From the NCBI GenBank assembly GCA_003254905.1, contig QANU01076963.1, forward strand, positions 1-64,000: 64,000 nt of DNA, read 5' to 3'. How positions within the stretch are numbered: the first letter of the stretch is position 1; every line of letters begins with the position of its first letter. Below the pieces are notes generated by a model. That model had not been told where the DNA came from and did not search any database. It worked only from the letters and a program-made list of their open reading frames with translations. Shown here in pieces: positions 35,455-47,402 of this stretch. Origin of the DNA: Nissolia schottii. Lineage: Eukaryota; Streptophyta; Magnoliopsida; Fabales; Fabaceae. Both the position numbers and the translations under genes were made by a program.

Positions 35455-35456
<2 letters not shown>

Positions 35457-35524
<68 letters not shown>
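35457..35524. repeat. Compound microsatellite (TC)n(TA)n
   Basis: About 15 TC units are followed directly by about 18 TA units. Confidence 0.96.
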
Positions 35525-35529
<5 letters not shown>

Positions 35530-35734
35530 GGGAATGGAGAAGTGTGTAAAAAACAAAACTGGCAGTAAGACCCAACTAGCGTACTTATTATGAAATTGTT
35601 GGTTTCTTTGATGCATATTCATATTAGATATACGCTGAGGAGTATTAACATGCATATGGATCTAGTGTATACTTATTCTTAGAACATGGATCAAAAATAG
35701 ATTTTATATTCATATGGGTGAAAAAACTGAAATT

Positions 35735-35990
35735 GTCATCCCCTATGACGATTCAGCCCGTCTTTTTTTTTATATGGTGCTAAAATCGTCATGGGGGTAG
35801 CGATTTCAGTACCATCATTTTTTTTAAATGGTGCTAAAATCGCCATAGGAGGTAGCGATTTCAGTACTGCATGTCATTTTTTTAAATGGTGCTAAAATCA
35901 CCATAGGGGGTGGAGATTTCGGTACCGTCATTTTTTTTAAAATAGTGCTGAAATCGCCATTGCTTGTGGCAATTTCAGTACCGTCGTGAA
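35735..35990. repeat. Five-unit hairpin array
   Basis: About five tandem units of 50-60 bp occur. Each has an arm TGCTAAAATCGCCAT or variant, a short G-rich loop, and the inverse TAGCGATTTCAGTACC. Units are joined by GTCATTTTTTTTAAAT-like spacers. The arms resemble those near 46.6 and 47.3 kb (TGAAATCGCCA...TGGCGATTTCA). Confidence 0.88.
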
Positions 35991-36056
35991 GCCTATTACA
36001 TGCATATGTTTACTTTGAATGCATATTTGTGTAGTTTTCTCGTACGTTGAAGGTGA

Positions 36057-36434
36057 TGGCTACCATGGAACCCCTGAGTTTTAAGACCATTCATGGTACC
36101 GTAAAAAATTAACTTTCTAAAATTACAAATCAACCCCCTCTCTTCCTTCTCCTTCCTCTCCTATCATCCTACACTTTCACAAATTATAAATCAACCTCCT
36201 CTTCCTCCTCCCTCTCCTATTCCCTCTCCTCCTGTCGACTGCGGTTCCAGTGGAGGAAGAGGAGGAGAGGGAGGTGGAAAAAGGAGTTGATTTATAATTT
36301 GTGAAAGTTGTAGAATGAGAGGAGAGGAAAGAGCAGGAAGAGAGGAGGTTGATTTGTAATTTTAGAAAGTTAATTTTTTTGGGTTTTTTGGGATACCATT
36401 GAATGGTCCTAAAATGTTGGTGGACCATGGTAGC
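36057..36434. mobile_element. Long foldback element, arms about 180 bp
   Basis: The left arm (36057-36236) and right arm (36250-36434) are inverted copies with a loop of only about 13 bases. Both ends carry GCTACCATGG. Inside, AATTAACTTTCTAAAATTAC is perfectly inverted, as is TTCACAAATTATAAATCAAC, separated by CT/GA-rich blocks. No protein motif was seen. Confidence 0.9.
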
Positions 36435-39400
36435 ATTGGCGTATGCTGAATATATACATAATTTTATTACAAAAGGAATGGTCAAGATCTACCAAAGCCC
36501 CATTTTTTCTCTGCTTTTTTAAATCACAAGAACTATTTTAAATTATAAAATAAAAAAACACTTATGAATAAATTATTTTATATTTAAATATGTAATAATT
36601 TTTTTAAGTGTTTTAAAATATATTTTTTGAAAAATTAGATATTTTAACTTTTTAAAAATAAGAAAATTAATTTTTAAAAAAATAATAAACACTACAATCA
36701 AATAAAACAAAAACTAAAAATATAACTTTAACTTAAAAAAAATTAATAAAAGGATCGTAAGTTATATTATTCAAACAAATCCTAATAGAATGCGGCTTGG
36801 AGAAGTCATAAGGGGGGTTTTACAATTTCCTTAATTTTTTGATCTACTGTTGGCTTCAGCGTGTAGGTGTAGGTAGGAGTCATAGTGTTTTGTTTTTTGA
36901 GTCAATCCTACACTATTTCATTGCATTAACGGAGTTTTGATTTTGATCCAACTGGAGTAATAGATCATGTTAACAGAGTTCCTGGCTTTATACTAAGTGG
37001 GCTAGGCCCTAGAAAGACGGATTTTCAAATGTGCTTCTATTCATCCAAAGAAAAATATCTCAGCCCAAAAACTAAAGCAAAAGCTCTTATAACAAAAAGG
37101 AAATAGAGCCTTAGTGGGTAGCTGTTGATTTTGCTAACTCGCGGGCTATGATATATTTTTCTTGGGTCAAAAAATTGAGAAAAGAAATATGTATGATTGG
37201 TAACTTATAACAAAACTATTATGGCCCACCAACTGCCTATATATTACGGGTCATGATGACCCGAACCAAGTGGACAAGCTATTGTACACTGGGATGGGTT
37301 TTGAGTTATGATATTTGATCTAGTATGTTTATCCAGCCATGTTTCAGTTTTTTTGGGCTGACCCAATCTGATCTATGGTCAAGCAATTCTTAAATTTTAT
37401 TTTTCTGATTTAATTTAAATATTAAGTGATAAATTATATTATTTTAATACTTCGATTAATATATTTTATATAAGATGGTTTCTTTTTTGTATTTATATAA
37501 TTAGTTTTAAAATATATATTATAAAATAGTTGAATTTAATTTGGTAGTTACTTTAAAAATTTTAACTACAATCAAGCAAATTACGTATATGTATTCTGTG
37601 AATACACGATCACACAATTGAATACTGCAACAGTACAACAAATATATAATATTCTAAAGAAACACGCATGAGATATATACACACACACATAGAGCATGAA
37701 ATTTCTGACTTAATTGAAGGGTGTCCACATTGCATAGAGGAAAAAGCTAGCTAGACTTCGTTTTCTGCTTGCCATTTCCAGAGATCCCACCTGAGAGCCA
37801 TGAGAAGGACTGGACCAAATTGCAATAATGAAGAGATTTTCGAAGAAAGTGCCAATAATAATAATAATAATAATAATATGTGTGTGTGTTATATACATTT
37901 TAAATGAGGCCTCCCTGGATGAAACATGAATCGTCCATAGGGGACACATATCCATCCATTATTCTCTCCCCTTCAGTAAACAGCACAAAATATTCATAAG
38001 GGGGTTATATAACCTCGGTCCCCCTACTATGGTCCTATTATTGTGCACAATATATGACACATTTTTTGGAGTTTCAATCAAGTTGCAAAATAAGATAAGC
38101 CTTCAGCATGTTTCTGGGACCATCTCTGTTACAATTGCGCAGTCTGTTTTGTTTGTAAACTTTTTTATTGGAGGGACCTGTCTACATTTAAATCATATAT
38201 TATGTATGTTCAGTATCCGGGGCCTAAGGGAAAAAATATATAAAAAAAAAAAAAACAATGTAGGTTGTATCAACTTGGAAATTCGGGAATTAATGTTACT
38301 GTTCTTTGTGACTTTTCTTTGTTCATGCAGTTGTGGCCTTGTGAGGCATAAACAAGTAGATTATTAAGCCCATGCTCATGAAATAGAAGATTAATGAACA
38401 TTAAGAACCAACATTTAAATGATATTGTCCCAGAGCAACTACTGCCCCTCAATTATGCAAAGACTGTTTTTGAGAATTATTATGGGTTACTGGCTCACAG
38501 GGAAGCTTATGGGCCGTGAGTTTTGACCTACCCCTTCACACCTTGTCTCAAATGGAAACATTGCTATAACTAACTAGCTCCATATTTTATGGGTGGCTCA
38601 TTATTCAACTTTAATAATGATATATTCAATTTGAATTCACCCCACGACAACATTTCACATTATTATTTAATTTCATATCCTATCGTCAAGTCCTTTCAAT
38701 GTCTTCAATGCAGCAAAAATGTTCGTACATAGCCCTGAATTTTTCTTCGCTTATTAATTGAGTTTTCAACTTCCTGATAAAACTAGCTACCACTATAATC
38801 CAGCTCATGCGCGCGAAAGTGCTTTTCCAAAGCTGCCCTCTTTTTGTTTGTGTTTGTTTGCTAAGGCTGTCCTCAATAATAAGATTTGTAATCATGTTTG
38901 TTGACTTAATTTCACTGGATAGAAAGGGAAAAAAACAAAAAAGACATTAAAATTGAAGTGGATCTTACTCTTTTCTTTTTCCTGCTAAGAGCGAGGATAT
39001 ACATCTTTTACTTTCCTATATGTATCTTTTCCACGAGAATTGCTAGCTTTATTGACCATCAATCTTATTCTAGTTTAACCTTTTTTGTTTTTTTTCATGC
39101 ATTCTCCTCCTTCTTCTTGTGTTTTGCTTTTAGTCATGCCCGCTTTTCCTTTGTCAAAATAAAGCTCTCTTTTCTGTTCCACAAATTGTTGGATATTATT
39201 AGAAGAAAAAAAAAAAGATTTTATCATTTGCACCGTTTTCGTGAACGAGTAAGCCTATTTGATACCTAAAATAAACTGAGCAAATCTGTTGACCTACAAC
39301 ATATTCGTCGGCAACGTTTTGCTTGGTAGGGATTAATATACTCCCTCTTTTTTTCAAATGGTAGTCCTTTTTGTTTTTTAGATTTATTTATAATTTAATA

Positions 39401-39664
39401 CATCTAGTTATAATCATGTTTAGATGCATTAATTTATTAATAAAGAAATTAACATTGAATAGCAGAGAGAGTAGTTCATTAATGAATCAAGTTTCCATTT
39501 GTTATGTGTATGCATTTTTTTTTGTCACAACTCTGTTGTTACTAAGCGTTATTGTTACCATAAGAAAAGATTATTGTTGCCTATTGGAACACGCCCTGCC
39601 ATTGCATTAATGATGAACCTCGTACAGTTGCTAGATGCAATTTACTAGTCTAATAGATTATTCG
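36435..39664. other. AT-rich intergenic DNA, no gene seen
   Basis: The only structures seen are a short (ATA)n run near 37857-37877 with (TG)n after it, and a Stowaway-like end fragment (ATACTCCCTC) near 39340. The open frames at 37710-38370 are not recognisable. Confidence 0.45.
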
Positions 39665-39826
39665 AATGTTACATGTATAATAATTTTTGAATAATTTGTA
39701 AACAACTTTTCTTTTTATAAAAGTATGAGTCTTATTATACTAATATTTTCTCTTTTCATAATATAACTCATACTTTTGAGAGAGGATTATTTACATGTTA
39801 TCTAAAAGTTATTATACATGTAGCAT
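39665..39826. mobile_element. Foldback MITE, family B copy 1
   Basis: The left end AATGTTACATGTATAATAAT is inverted at the right as ATTATACATGTAGCATT, and the inner text AAAGTATGAG pairs with CTCATACTTTT. Flanks ATTATTCGA and ATTATTGAA may be a degenerate 9-bp target duplication. There is no coding content. Confidence 0.75.
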
Positions 39827-40089
39827 TATTGAAAGAATTATAAATGAGCAAGTTTGTACATTTGGAACGGGAGGGTTGGGTTTATTTGCCATTTTTCATT
39901 TCTGAATATATTCTTAATTTACATAATATAAACTAGTCTGTCTTGATAGATATAATTGTTTGTCAAGTATGGAATATAAACAACATTGTGAAGTAAAGAA
40001 AATAAACAGAGGAATTAATAACAAAAATTAATTAAAAAGTATAGGAAATTGAACTTTAAGAGAGTATAAGTTTTGGTTACAGATAAAAA

Positions 40090-40090
40090 N
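40090..40090. other. Ambiguous base N
   Basis: A single N follows a run of five A. It marks uncertain sequence in non-coding DNA. Confidence 0.99.
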
Positions 40091-40203
40091 TATTGAGACA
40101 TATTGAGTTATTAATATATTTAAAAGTCTAAAATGATAATTAAAATTCATTGGAGAGTATATTTTTGAAATCACTAAACAGAAGAAGGCAAATTAATTAA
40201 CAA

Positions 40204-40337
40204 GAATGCTATGTGTATAACACAAACAATAAGAGATAACTCTTTTGTAAAAGTACTTCTCTTTCCATAATGAAACTCACACTGTTTGTTGAGAGAGTTC
40301 TGTTGTTATCCACAAAAGTGTTATACATAATACGTTC
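40204..40337. mobile_element. Foldback MITE, family B-like copy 2
   Basis: The left end GAATGCTATGTGTATAACAC is inverted at the right as GTGTTATACATAATACGTTC. The inner text GAGATAACTCTTTTG and AGTTCTGTTGTTATC pairs loosely. The layout matches the MITE 400 bases upstream. Confidence 0.7.
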
Positions 40338-41577
40338 TTCATTAATTAGAGCTAATTTTTAGCGACACTGTAGAAGAGAAGGTAGCTGGATTCCTATATC
40401 ACTTCATCCACCCCAATTATAGATGAACATGTCATTTTCTTGTCTTGTTGAAGACAATGGGTATTAAATAATTTGGATTATTAGCACATAATTAGAGATC
40501 ATGTAGAGCAACAGTTATTCCCAACTTCAGTTTTTAGATCAACTATTACCAGCATTCCCGCCACTGATTCCTCGTTCTCGTCCCATAATATGGCCAAGAA
40601 CCAAGAATTTTGCAATCAATAGCATACATACTTGGACACGATGGAAACGCACACACACGTGGGAAAAGCACTCGATAACAGGTTGGATATAATGCTCTCT
40701 TACCTCTAAGGCATATATATCCACACACCAAGACATGGAATAACTTTTGCTCGTTGCGTTAAGGCAATTGGAATGAGAAAAGTTGTGGAAATTTTTAACC
40801 ATATAACGGCTTTTCTTTCTTTAAAAATAGTGTAATAGAGGTGTCCCCATGTGTAATTATGACGATTAAGCCAACCAGAAACTTTTATGCAAGAATCTCC
40901 ATTCACCTTCTCTTTTTATGAACAACAAAGAATGGAGCACTAGTAGTTGCCTTTAAACAAAGCTCAGATAAGAAAGTTTTTATGCAATGATGGTGTTTAA
41001 GTTTATGCAGATTGAGGTACGTATTAGCAAATAAACGAGATAATAATTTGGTCAAAGCAGAGCTTCTTTTATGCATTATTGGCAAAAAACATTGAGCTGG
41101 TAATTTGTACTTATAAGCTGGACCCCAAAAAAAAAAAGGCGCGACTACACCACAAAGCAAATTCAATAATGCAAGGGCCACTTTCACATTGCCAAACATC
41201 ATCTCGCAGAATGTAATCATTCAGTCCCCCTCTTGTTAATAAATTCTTTAATTCCCTCCAATATGCACATATCGTCATTAATTCCAACATATAGCCCAAA
41301 AGGCCATGTTTTTGTAAAAAGGCGATTGTTACACGTAGCACATATTAAAGGTGACATACCAAGCCTAGTGGCCCATCAACATCCCCCTCTCAATAATCCC
41401 CCCAAATTCCTCCACTAATGTCTTTGCAAAATCAGATAACGCCAAAATGTTGCTTCAAAATCCCCACCCTTTTCTACCTCTTTTTTTTTTTTCTCCCCCC
41501 TTCTCTTTTTTGACATGCAGAACGTAAACGTTAAGACAACAAAAGAAGGGAGGGGAATATTATCTCTCTCTCTGACT
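40338..41577. other. Downstream region of ANT, no gene seen
   Basis: No coding motif was recognised. The last 100-200 bases are likely the 3' UTR of ANT. Confidence 0.4.
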
Positions 41578-44505
41578 CTAGGCATCGTTCCAAGCAGCAA
41601 AAACCGGCAAGTGAGACAAAGAGATAGCAGCAGCAGCAGAAGCTGGCCTCATTTGTGAGGGGAACCAAGAACTAACACCACCACTGGTTATGGGGTTAGC
41701 AGCAACTGTTGGGGGCTTAGGAAAGAGCATTGTGGGGCCCATTTTATCAGGGCTACCCTCCCTCGAGCTGCTGAGACTTGTCACCAGCGAGGAGGGGTTT
41801 GAAAAATGAGTCCCATTCCCATTAATCTTGTTGCTAGAGTCCTCCAGCATGGGCTGGCCAGAACCCACCGAGTCAATCCCAATGAGATCTTGTAGGGCCA
41901 CAGAGAAAGCAGGGTTCCTATAATTTCCACAGCTGAGGCCTTTCTGGCCACCGCACCCATTATTTGACTCTTGCTGCTGCAGCTGTTGAAACAAAACCGT
42001 CTTCTTCCAGTTTGGATCGGTTTCGTTGTTGCACTTGTTTCGAGCTTCAACTGTTTCCACATTGATGTTGCCCAGCTGGCTGGTTTCAGCGGTTCTCGGC
42101 AGTTCCATTTCTTTGTTTCTCCGGGCCATTTCGCCGGCGAGCAAGGTGTTGCTGGCCATGATCCTTTCCACGTCGTATCTTGATATGTCGAAGTTTGTGA
42201 CTGCGTTGACGCCGCGGAATTTTATGGCTGCTACATCGTATGCCTCGGCTGCTTCCTCTTGGGTGCCTAAATTTTTAATTAAGAGGGCCCAACAAAAAGA
42301 TTAATTTTCCTCTCTACTCCTAAGAAAAATAGAGAAAAAGCATATTGGGAAAAAAATTGGACTTTCCTATGCTCAAACCATTCTTGTGCTTGGGACAGCC
42401 TTAAAATAAAGTGGCCTGGTGCAGTTCAAAGTAGTGTAAAATTGGCAGCCTTATAAAAGGCACCACCAGACCAATCACTAGTGTTTGGGAAATGAAAGAC
42501 TGAAGCAGAGATCCCCCCCCCCCCCAAAAAANCTTGCTTGCCATCTTCCATGTTGGTGATGCCTGCATAACATTGGAACTTGAACACTTAGCTCAAATTA
42601 CAATCGTTTCTCTAGTTCAACTTAATTATTATTATTATTATTTTTATAAAAAAAAATGAAAGAGGGGCAGGAGAACCGCAATGGACCTCGTCACCCCTCG
42701 GTACATTGAAGCCCCCCTTGAAAATCCGCTGCTTTTCCTGCAAAGTAAACAGTAACATGAACGTCATGATGGCTATGATAAACTAATAATTAGTGGCTTT
42801 TGCTCACATAACACCCAATTATGTATGTACCTTCTCAAGTGGGCAACGTATTCCTGCCTGGTCATGTTCTTCATTTCATCAAGCTGGGCTTGGTAGTTCT
42901 CTAACTGCAACAAAGAAAAGAGAAACAATGGGATTCCATAGAGGAATATACGATCGAAAGTAGCGAGTAAGAAAAGAAAAGCCACAATATTGAGTACAAC
43001 ATACCGGGAAGTTTATATGCGTTGAAGGTCCCCAGTACTTAATGGCAGCAAGATCATAAGCTCTTGCAGCTTTCTCTTCCATATCATAACCACCTTAGGT
43101 TCAAAAAAATAAAAGTTGACATCATAACAATTAGTAACACTAGCAGCAAGAGCTTCGAAAATGCAGGTCGTTAATTAAGGGGGGAAGAAACTTACCCAAA
43201 TAAACTGCAATAGGCATAGTTGGATTGAATCACCATCAACACATGACAAATGAGAATAGGGGGAAAAATAACTTTAGTACTTGAAAAAAAAATAATAATG
43301 AAAAGCCTATGGGAATGAGTAATGAATATTCTTGGTCACTACTAACCTTGCCTTCCTTTCCTGGTCTGGCCTTCCTTCTTGCAACTGTTATCCCACAAAT
43401 GCGCTTCGTATCTACCAGTCCATCTATGCCTAAATAGAAATTAATCAATCAAACAATTCATCAGAAAAACAAAGCACACGACATGCGCTACCTTCAGTTT
43501 ATTGACATAATACCTTGTGACGCCTCTATACTGGGAGGTTCTCTGGCCAAACGTGTCAATAGACTTCCTGTGCACGGGCTGCTTCTGCCCTGCCAGCTTG
43601 GCAGAGCCTCTCTTCTTGCCATCCATAACCGCCGCCACTGAGTCGGTTCCAGAGGGTGAGATCTGGGCGGGAACGGTTACGCAGCTTGACTGGGAACCGG
43701 GGCTCATTGACAGGCTCAGCGTCTGCAACTCAGCCCCATCATCCCTCACGCTGCTGCAGTTGACCTGCTGCTGCTCCACCCACTTCTTGAAGCAATCAAC
43801 GCCTTCCTCTGTTGACACATGAGCTGGCGGCATCTGCAGGGAGCTCGCCTGCGCTTCCTTGTGTTGCTGCTCTTCCTCTAAGGGGTACATGCCGTGGCAC
43901 CATGGATGCGACAAAAGGTCCAAAGAGTGGTCTCTGCTGACTTGATGAGAATCTGCGTTTTGGCTGCTGTAGTAGATGCTGTCAAGGCTCAGCGCCATTG
44001 CCTCTCTCTGCTGTGTTCCATACTCGTCACTCCCCATACTTGCACCACCTAGGAAGTCTTCCAGCTTCGGAGACGAAGTAGGCACCATCACTAAATACGG
44101 ATTCGAGATGGCAATTATTAGAGAGAGAGAGAGAGAGAGAGGTTGATTTTATATAACACGATATAAAATAAAATAAAATAAAAAAGGGAAAAAGAAAGAA
44201 CCTTGAGTTTGTTGTGATCTGGAGAGCGCTTCCATGATGCAAAGGGAGCCGTCAGACTTGAGAGGCATTACGGTGAGAGGAGAGTGGAAGGAGGCAGCGC
44301 CGTTATCCCCAACAGAGGGATAGCACATGGCGGTCATGTGAGATGAGGGGGACAAGTGGGACAAGTAGAAGGAGGCAGAAGATGGGGAAGGGGCACAAGT
44401 GGTAACCTCCATTTTCATGTGGGGGGAGAGAGAGAAACCCAGCCAGTTGTGATGATTGTTGCCATCATCGCTGCTGCTGTTACTATCATTCATCGACGTC
44501 TTCAT
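41578..44505 (-). CDS. ANT: AINTEGUMENTA AP2 transcription factor
   Basis: Minus-strand exons: 44505-44202, 44090-43514, 43429-43347, 43204-43196 (9 nt, encoding VYL), 43093-43005, 42904-42831, 42737-42687, 42562 to about 42533, and 42266-41578. Junctions are GT-AG with matching phases except after exon 8. ANT is a nuclear activator of organ growth and cell division. WLGFSLS is at residues 21-27 and PKLEDFLGG at 109-117. The text [29 protein letters not shown], the linker [20 protein letters not shown] and the end [10 protein letters not shown] are distinctive of ANT rather than the PLT/BBM relatives. AP2 repeat 1 and the linker are complete. In repeat 2, exon 8 runs HHQHGRWQA and is then lost at N 42532 and a 13-C run, so about 45 bases are missing, probably a sequence error. 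Expected length is about 650 aa. Confidence 0.94.
42513..42532. other. Poly-C/poly-A run and N breaking ANT exon 8
   Basis: Thirteen C, six A and one N stand exactly where the rest of ANT exon 8 (the part of the second AP2 repeat after RWQA) should be. The missing text is not found elsewhere in the intron. This has the look of a collapsed or low-quality read join rather than a natural mutation. Confidence 0.85.
43196..43204 (-). other. ANT: 9-nt micro-exon of ANT
   Basis: On the minus strand TTTATTTGG is bounded by TTGCAG on the left and GTAAG on the right. It completes GRQ-VYLGGYD across three exons in the correct phase, as is known for ANT/AP2 genes. Confidence 0.93.
44121..44142. repeat. 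(GA)n microsatellite in ANT intron 1
   Basis: About eleven GA units lie in the 111-base first intron, 30 bases from its acceptor. On the transcribed strand this is a (TC)n run, so it may serve as an extended polypyrimidine stretch. Confidence 0.9.
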
Positions 44506-46486
44506 TTCTTACTTGAAAAAGGTTTCAACAACTTGCTATCTCTCGCAACAAGGGCAACTCAATCATTGCTATGCAAATATACTACTAATCATGTCCAAAA
44601 TCTCTCTCTCGCATACCAACCGAGACTTGCTTTTTTGTTTTGTAGCTAGCTACGCTAACATAACAACTCTTGCTTCTATATATGCGCTCTCGCAAGCAAG
44701 GGTGGACCGTCTCTTTAAACTAAACAAAAAGAATGAATTATCTCGGCAAGCGATGCTGCTATGGGGGAGCTCCCATACATAGGGATCTGTGTATATGTAT
44801 TTGAGAAAGACCACGTCTTTGGTCTCTCTCTCTCTCTCTCTCTTTTTCTCTTTTTCTTTTTCCTTACTTTTCTTTTCTTAATAAACCACCGTTTTATATA
44901 ACACACACCCCCACACCTAGGTAGGTATAATGTAGTTTTAAACCCTGAATCACCGTAATAGCTAAAGGCGAAAATATATTGAAAAGGATGGGGGAAGAGA
45001 GAGAGAGAGAGCAACCCACAAGAATGTAAATGGGTAGGGATTAAGTATAACTTATTTTGGTCAGGGGGCTCTCGCTGAGCCTATTTGTTCTGTGAGAGAG
45101 AGGGAGGTAGCTGAATCTAGTGAGGATGGGCACTACAAACTAGAGTAGGGGTAGGGAATGGGAATGGGAATTGGGAAAGCCCAGCCAGCTTCAGATCAGA
45201 TAAAAAAGAAAAGAAAAGAAAGAAAGAGGTCAGGCCAGCATGCCTTAAATTTATTTTTACAGTGACAACGTTGCGAGGGAGGGAGCAGGGGTCCCTTTAG
45301 GATAGATTTGACGCCAAGGACACATTATATCTGCACCATCCAGTCACTTCACACAGTACTACCATTCTGCGCCACTCTGCACTCTGCACCCTGCACCCTG
45401 CACCCCTTCCCCTCTCTTTCTTTCTCTCTCTCTCTATTTTCAAAATCTATGAATTTAATCATCTATTGCTACCTCCTCTATCTCCAACTTAAATACTGCA
45501 CCCAATTTGCTTCCCAGCTACTACTTTCTCTTTTTTCCTTTTTTTCTTTTTATAATTTTTCATTTCAACGTACATATAACACCCATTCATTCACCGCCAA
45601 AATTTTATTTTCAAAATGTTATTTGTAATAATCTTGTATAGAAATTAAGTTTCTCTTTTCACAAGTAAGAGAATTTACCCTCACATTAAGTGTGACAGAA
45701 AAAATTTAATCTCTCCATTACTATTAGTGCATAAATAATATAATTTTTTTTTATTTATATGTGAGAAATACTTTTTTATATTTATTCTGTTTGGCTCATT
45801 ACCCAATTTTTACAGTCTAAAACAAAGCTTTTGAAACAAGTGAAGACTACGGTTCCTTTAGAAAAAATGAAGGTATGATTTATTTTTTAAATTAATCAAA
45901 TTAAGAATTTAAATAGTTAAATTCATCAATTTTTTCATCTAAATATTATTCTTAAAGTTTAAACCTTTTTATTTTCAAAATAACTATTTCAATATACAAA
46001 TTTTTAATTTAAGTTAGAAGATAATTTACGTTTGGCAATAATGATATTTAGAATTAAATTAAAAGAAAAAAATTATTAAGTTTAATTAGAATATATAGGT
46101 GAGAGAAAAGAATTTATTTTAATTTATTAAAATAATAATAAAAAATACCATACCTCTTGTATCGAGATAGGACGTAACTTGCATTCTAGTGTATAACTCA
46201 AGAATTTGTAAAGATGAACCTCGCCTTAAATCTCCAATTAGAATATGGATCGCAACGACAGTACTTGAAAAAGACACTCCAACAACCAAGTAAGTGTTTT
46301 CTTTATATGAGTAGAAAAATGAACTAAAATATGCCTCACGGTGTGTCATTTAGTATAATTGCTTTATATAGTTTCTCCTATAGGTAGCTGTTTATAGGAG
46401 TTTAATACTTATATAATAGCCCATAATAAAACATAAATGGGTTGTTTAAAGCCTTGATGTGAAAAATTTACATTTAAATGGCAAAA
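44506..46486. other. Upstream region of ANT, no other gene seen
   Basis: A CT-rich stretch with (CT)n at 44822-44844 and (GA)n near 44998-45012 probably covers the ANT promoter and leader. The rest is AT-rich with no recognisable gene. Confidence 0.45.
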
Positions 46487-46489
46487 AAT

Positions 46490-46700
46490 TTTTTAATCCC
46501 GTATTATGGTCCAACAAAAATATTTACGGATGTATGATTTTGGGTCTAAAATTGCCACTCCGTGGCGATTTCAAACCCCAATTTTTTTTTTAAAAAAAAA
46601 AGGTCTGAAACCGCCACACCATGTGGCGATTTCAGACCCAAAACCATACATTCGTAAATTTTTCTTCCAACCCATATTTTGGTATACAAGTTATACCAAA
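46490..46700. mobile_element. Foldback MITE with two nested hairpins, copy 1
   Basis: The outer arms (AAATATTTACGGATGTATGATTTTGGGTCTAAAATTGCCA region and its inverse ending CCATACATTCGTAAATTTT) pair across the whole element. Inside are two hairpins, GAAACCGCCACACCATGTGGCGATTTC being one, separated by T(9)A(10). The outer right edge CCATATTTTGG recurs at 34.9 and 47.4 kb. Confidence 0.85.
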
Positions 46701-47224
46701 TGGGTTGGAAATGTAAAGAAGCCCCTTGGTGTTGCTATTGAAACATAAAATCGTCACTTGTAAATGTGTAGGTGACTATTTATGATTATTATTATTGTGT
46801 GACAGTTATTGTTCTTTAACCGGATGATCCCGAGACAAAGGACACTCAGAGTGTTTGTTCCGAAATGTGATAAGAGATATCTTACCATGCCATGTCATAT
46901 ATTTTTATGTATCTCAATACGAAAAGTTATAAATAATGACTAGTTTAAGTCTGTAACACCTCCATTTTTTTAGAGATACAATAGTCTTCACCCTTAAAAA
47001 AGTGTATGATGTGTTGAGTTAAACTCTACAATTTCTGGTGAGTGTGTAAGCAATGAATGCATACAAATAACACAATTCTTCAACTATATATTAATGCATT
47101 AACAAATATGTTTGATTTTCTTTTTTATTATTTTAAAATTCATCTATATAAAATAAAATTGATTACATGATGGGATTTATTACATATATATTGCTTCCAA
47201 ATAATTCGTGTCTCATAATATGTT
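46701..47224. other. AT-rich DNA between two foldback MITEs
   Basis: Nothing recognisable as a gene. The two neighbouring MITEs of the same family are about 0.5 kb apart in the same orientation. Confidence 0.45.
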
Positions 47225-47402
47225 CCATGTAAAAAAATTACATTCGTATGGACCTGGATCTGAAATGGCCACACCCTGTGACGATTTCAGACCCAATCTT
47301 TTTTATTTAAAAAGGGTTTGAAATCGCCACAGGGTGTGGCGATTTCAGACTCAGACCCATACAATTGTAATTTTGTATTCCAGTTCATATTTTGGGATGC
47401 AA
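47225..47402. mobile_element. Foldback MITE with two nested hairpins, copy 2
   Basis: The layout is as at 46490-46700. Hairpins CTGAAATGGCCACACCCTGTGACGATTTCAG and GAAATCGCCACAGGGTGTGGCGATTTC are separated by a T/A-rich spacer. The right edge reads CCCATACAATTGTAATTTT then TCATATTTTGGGAT. Confidence 0.85.
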
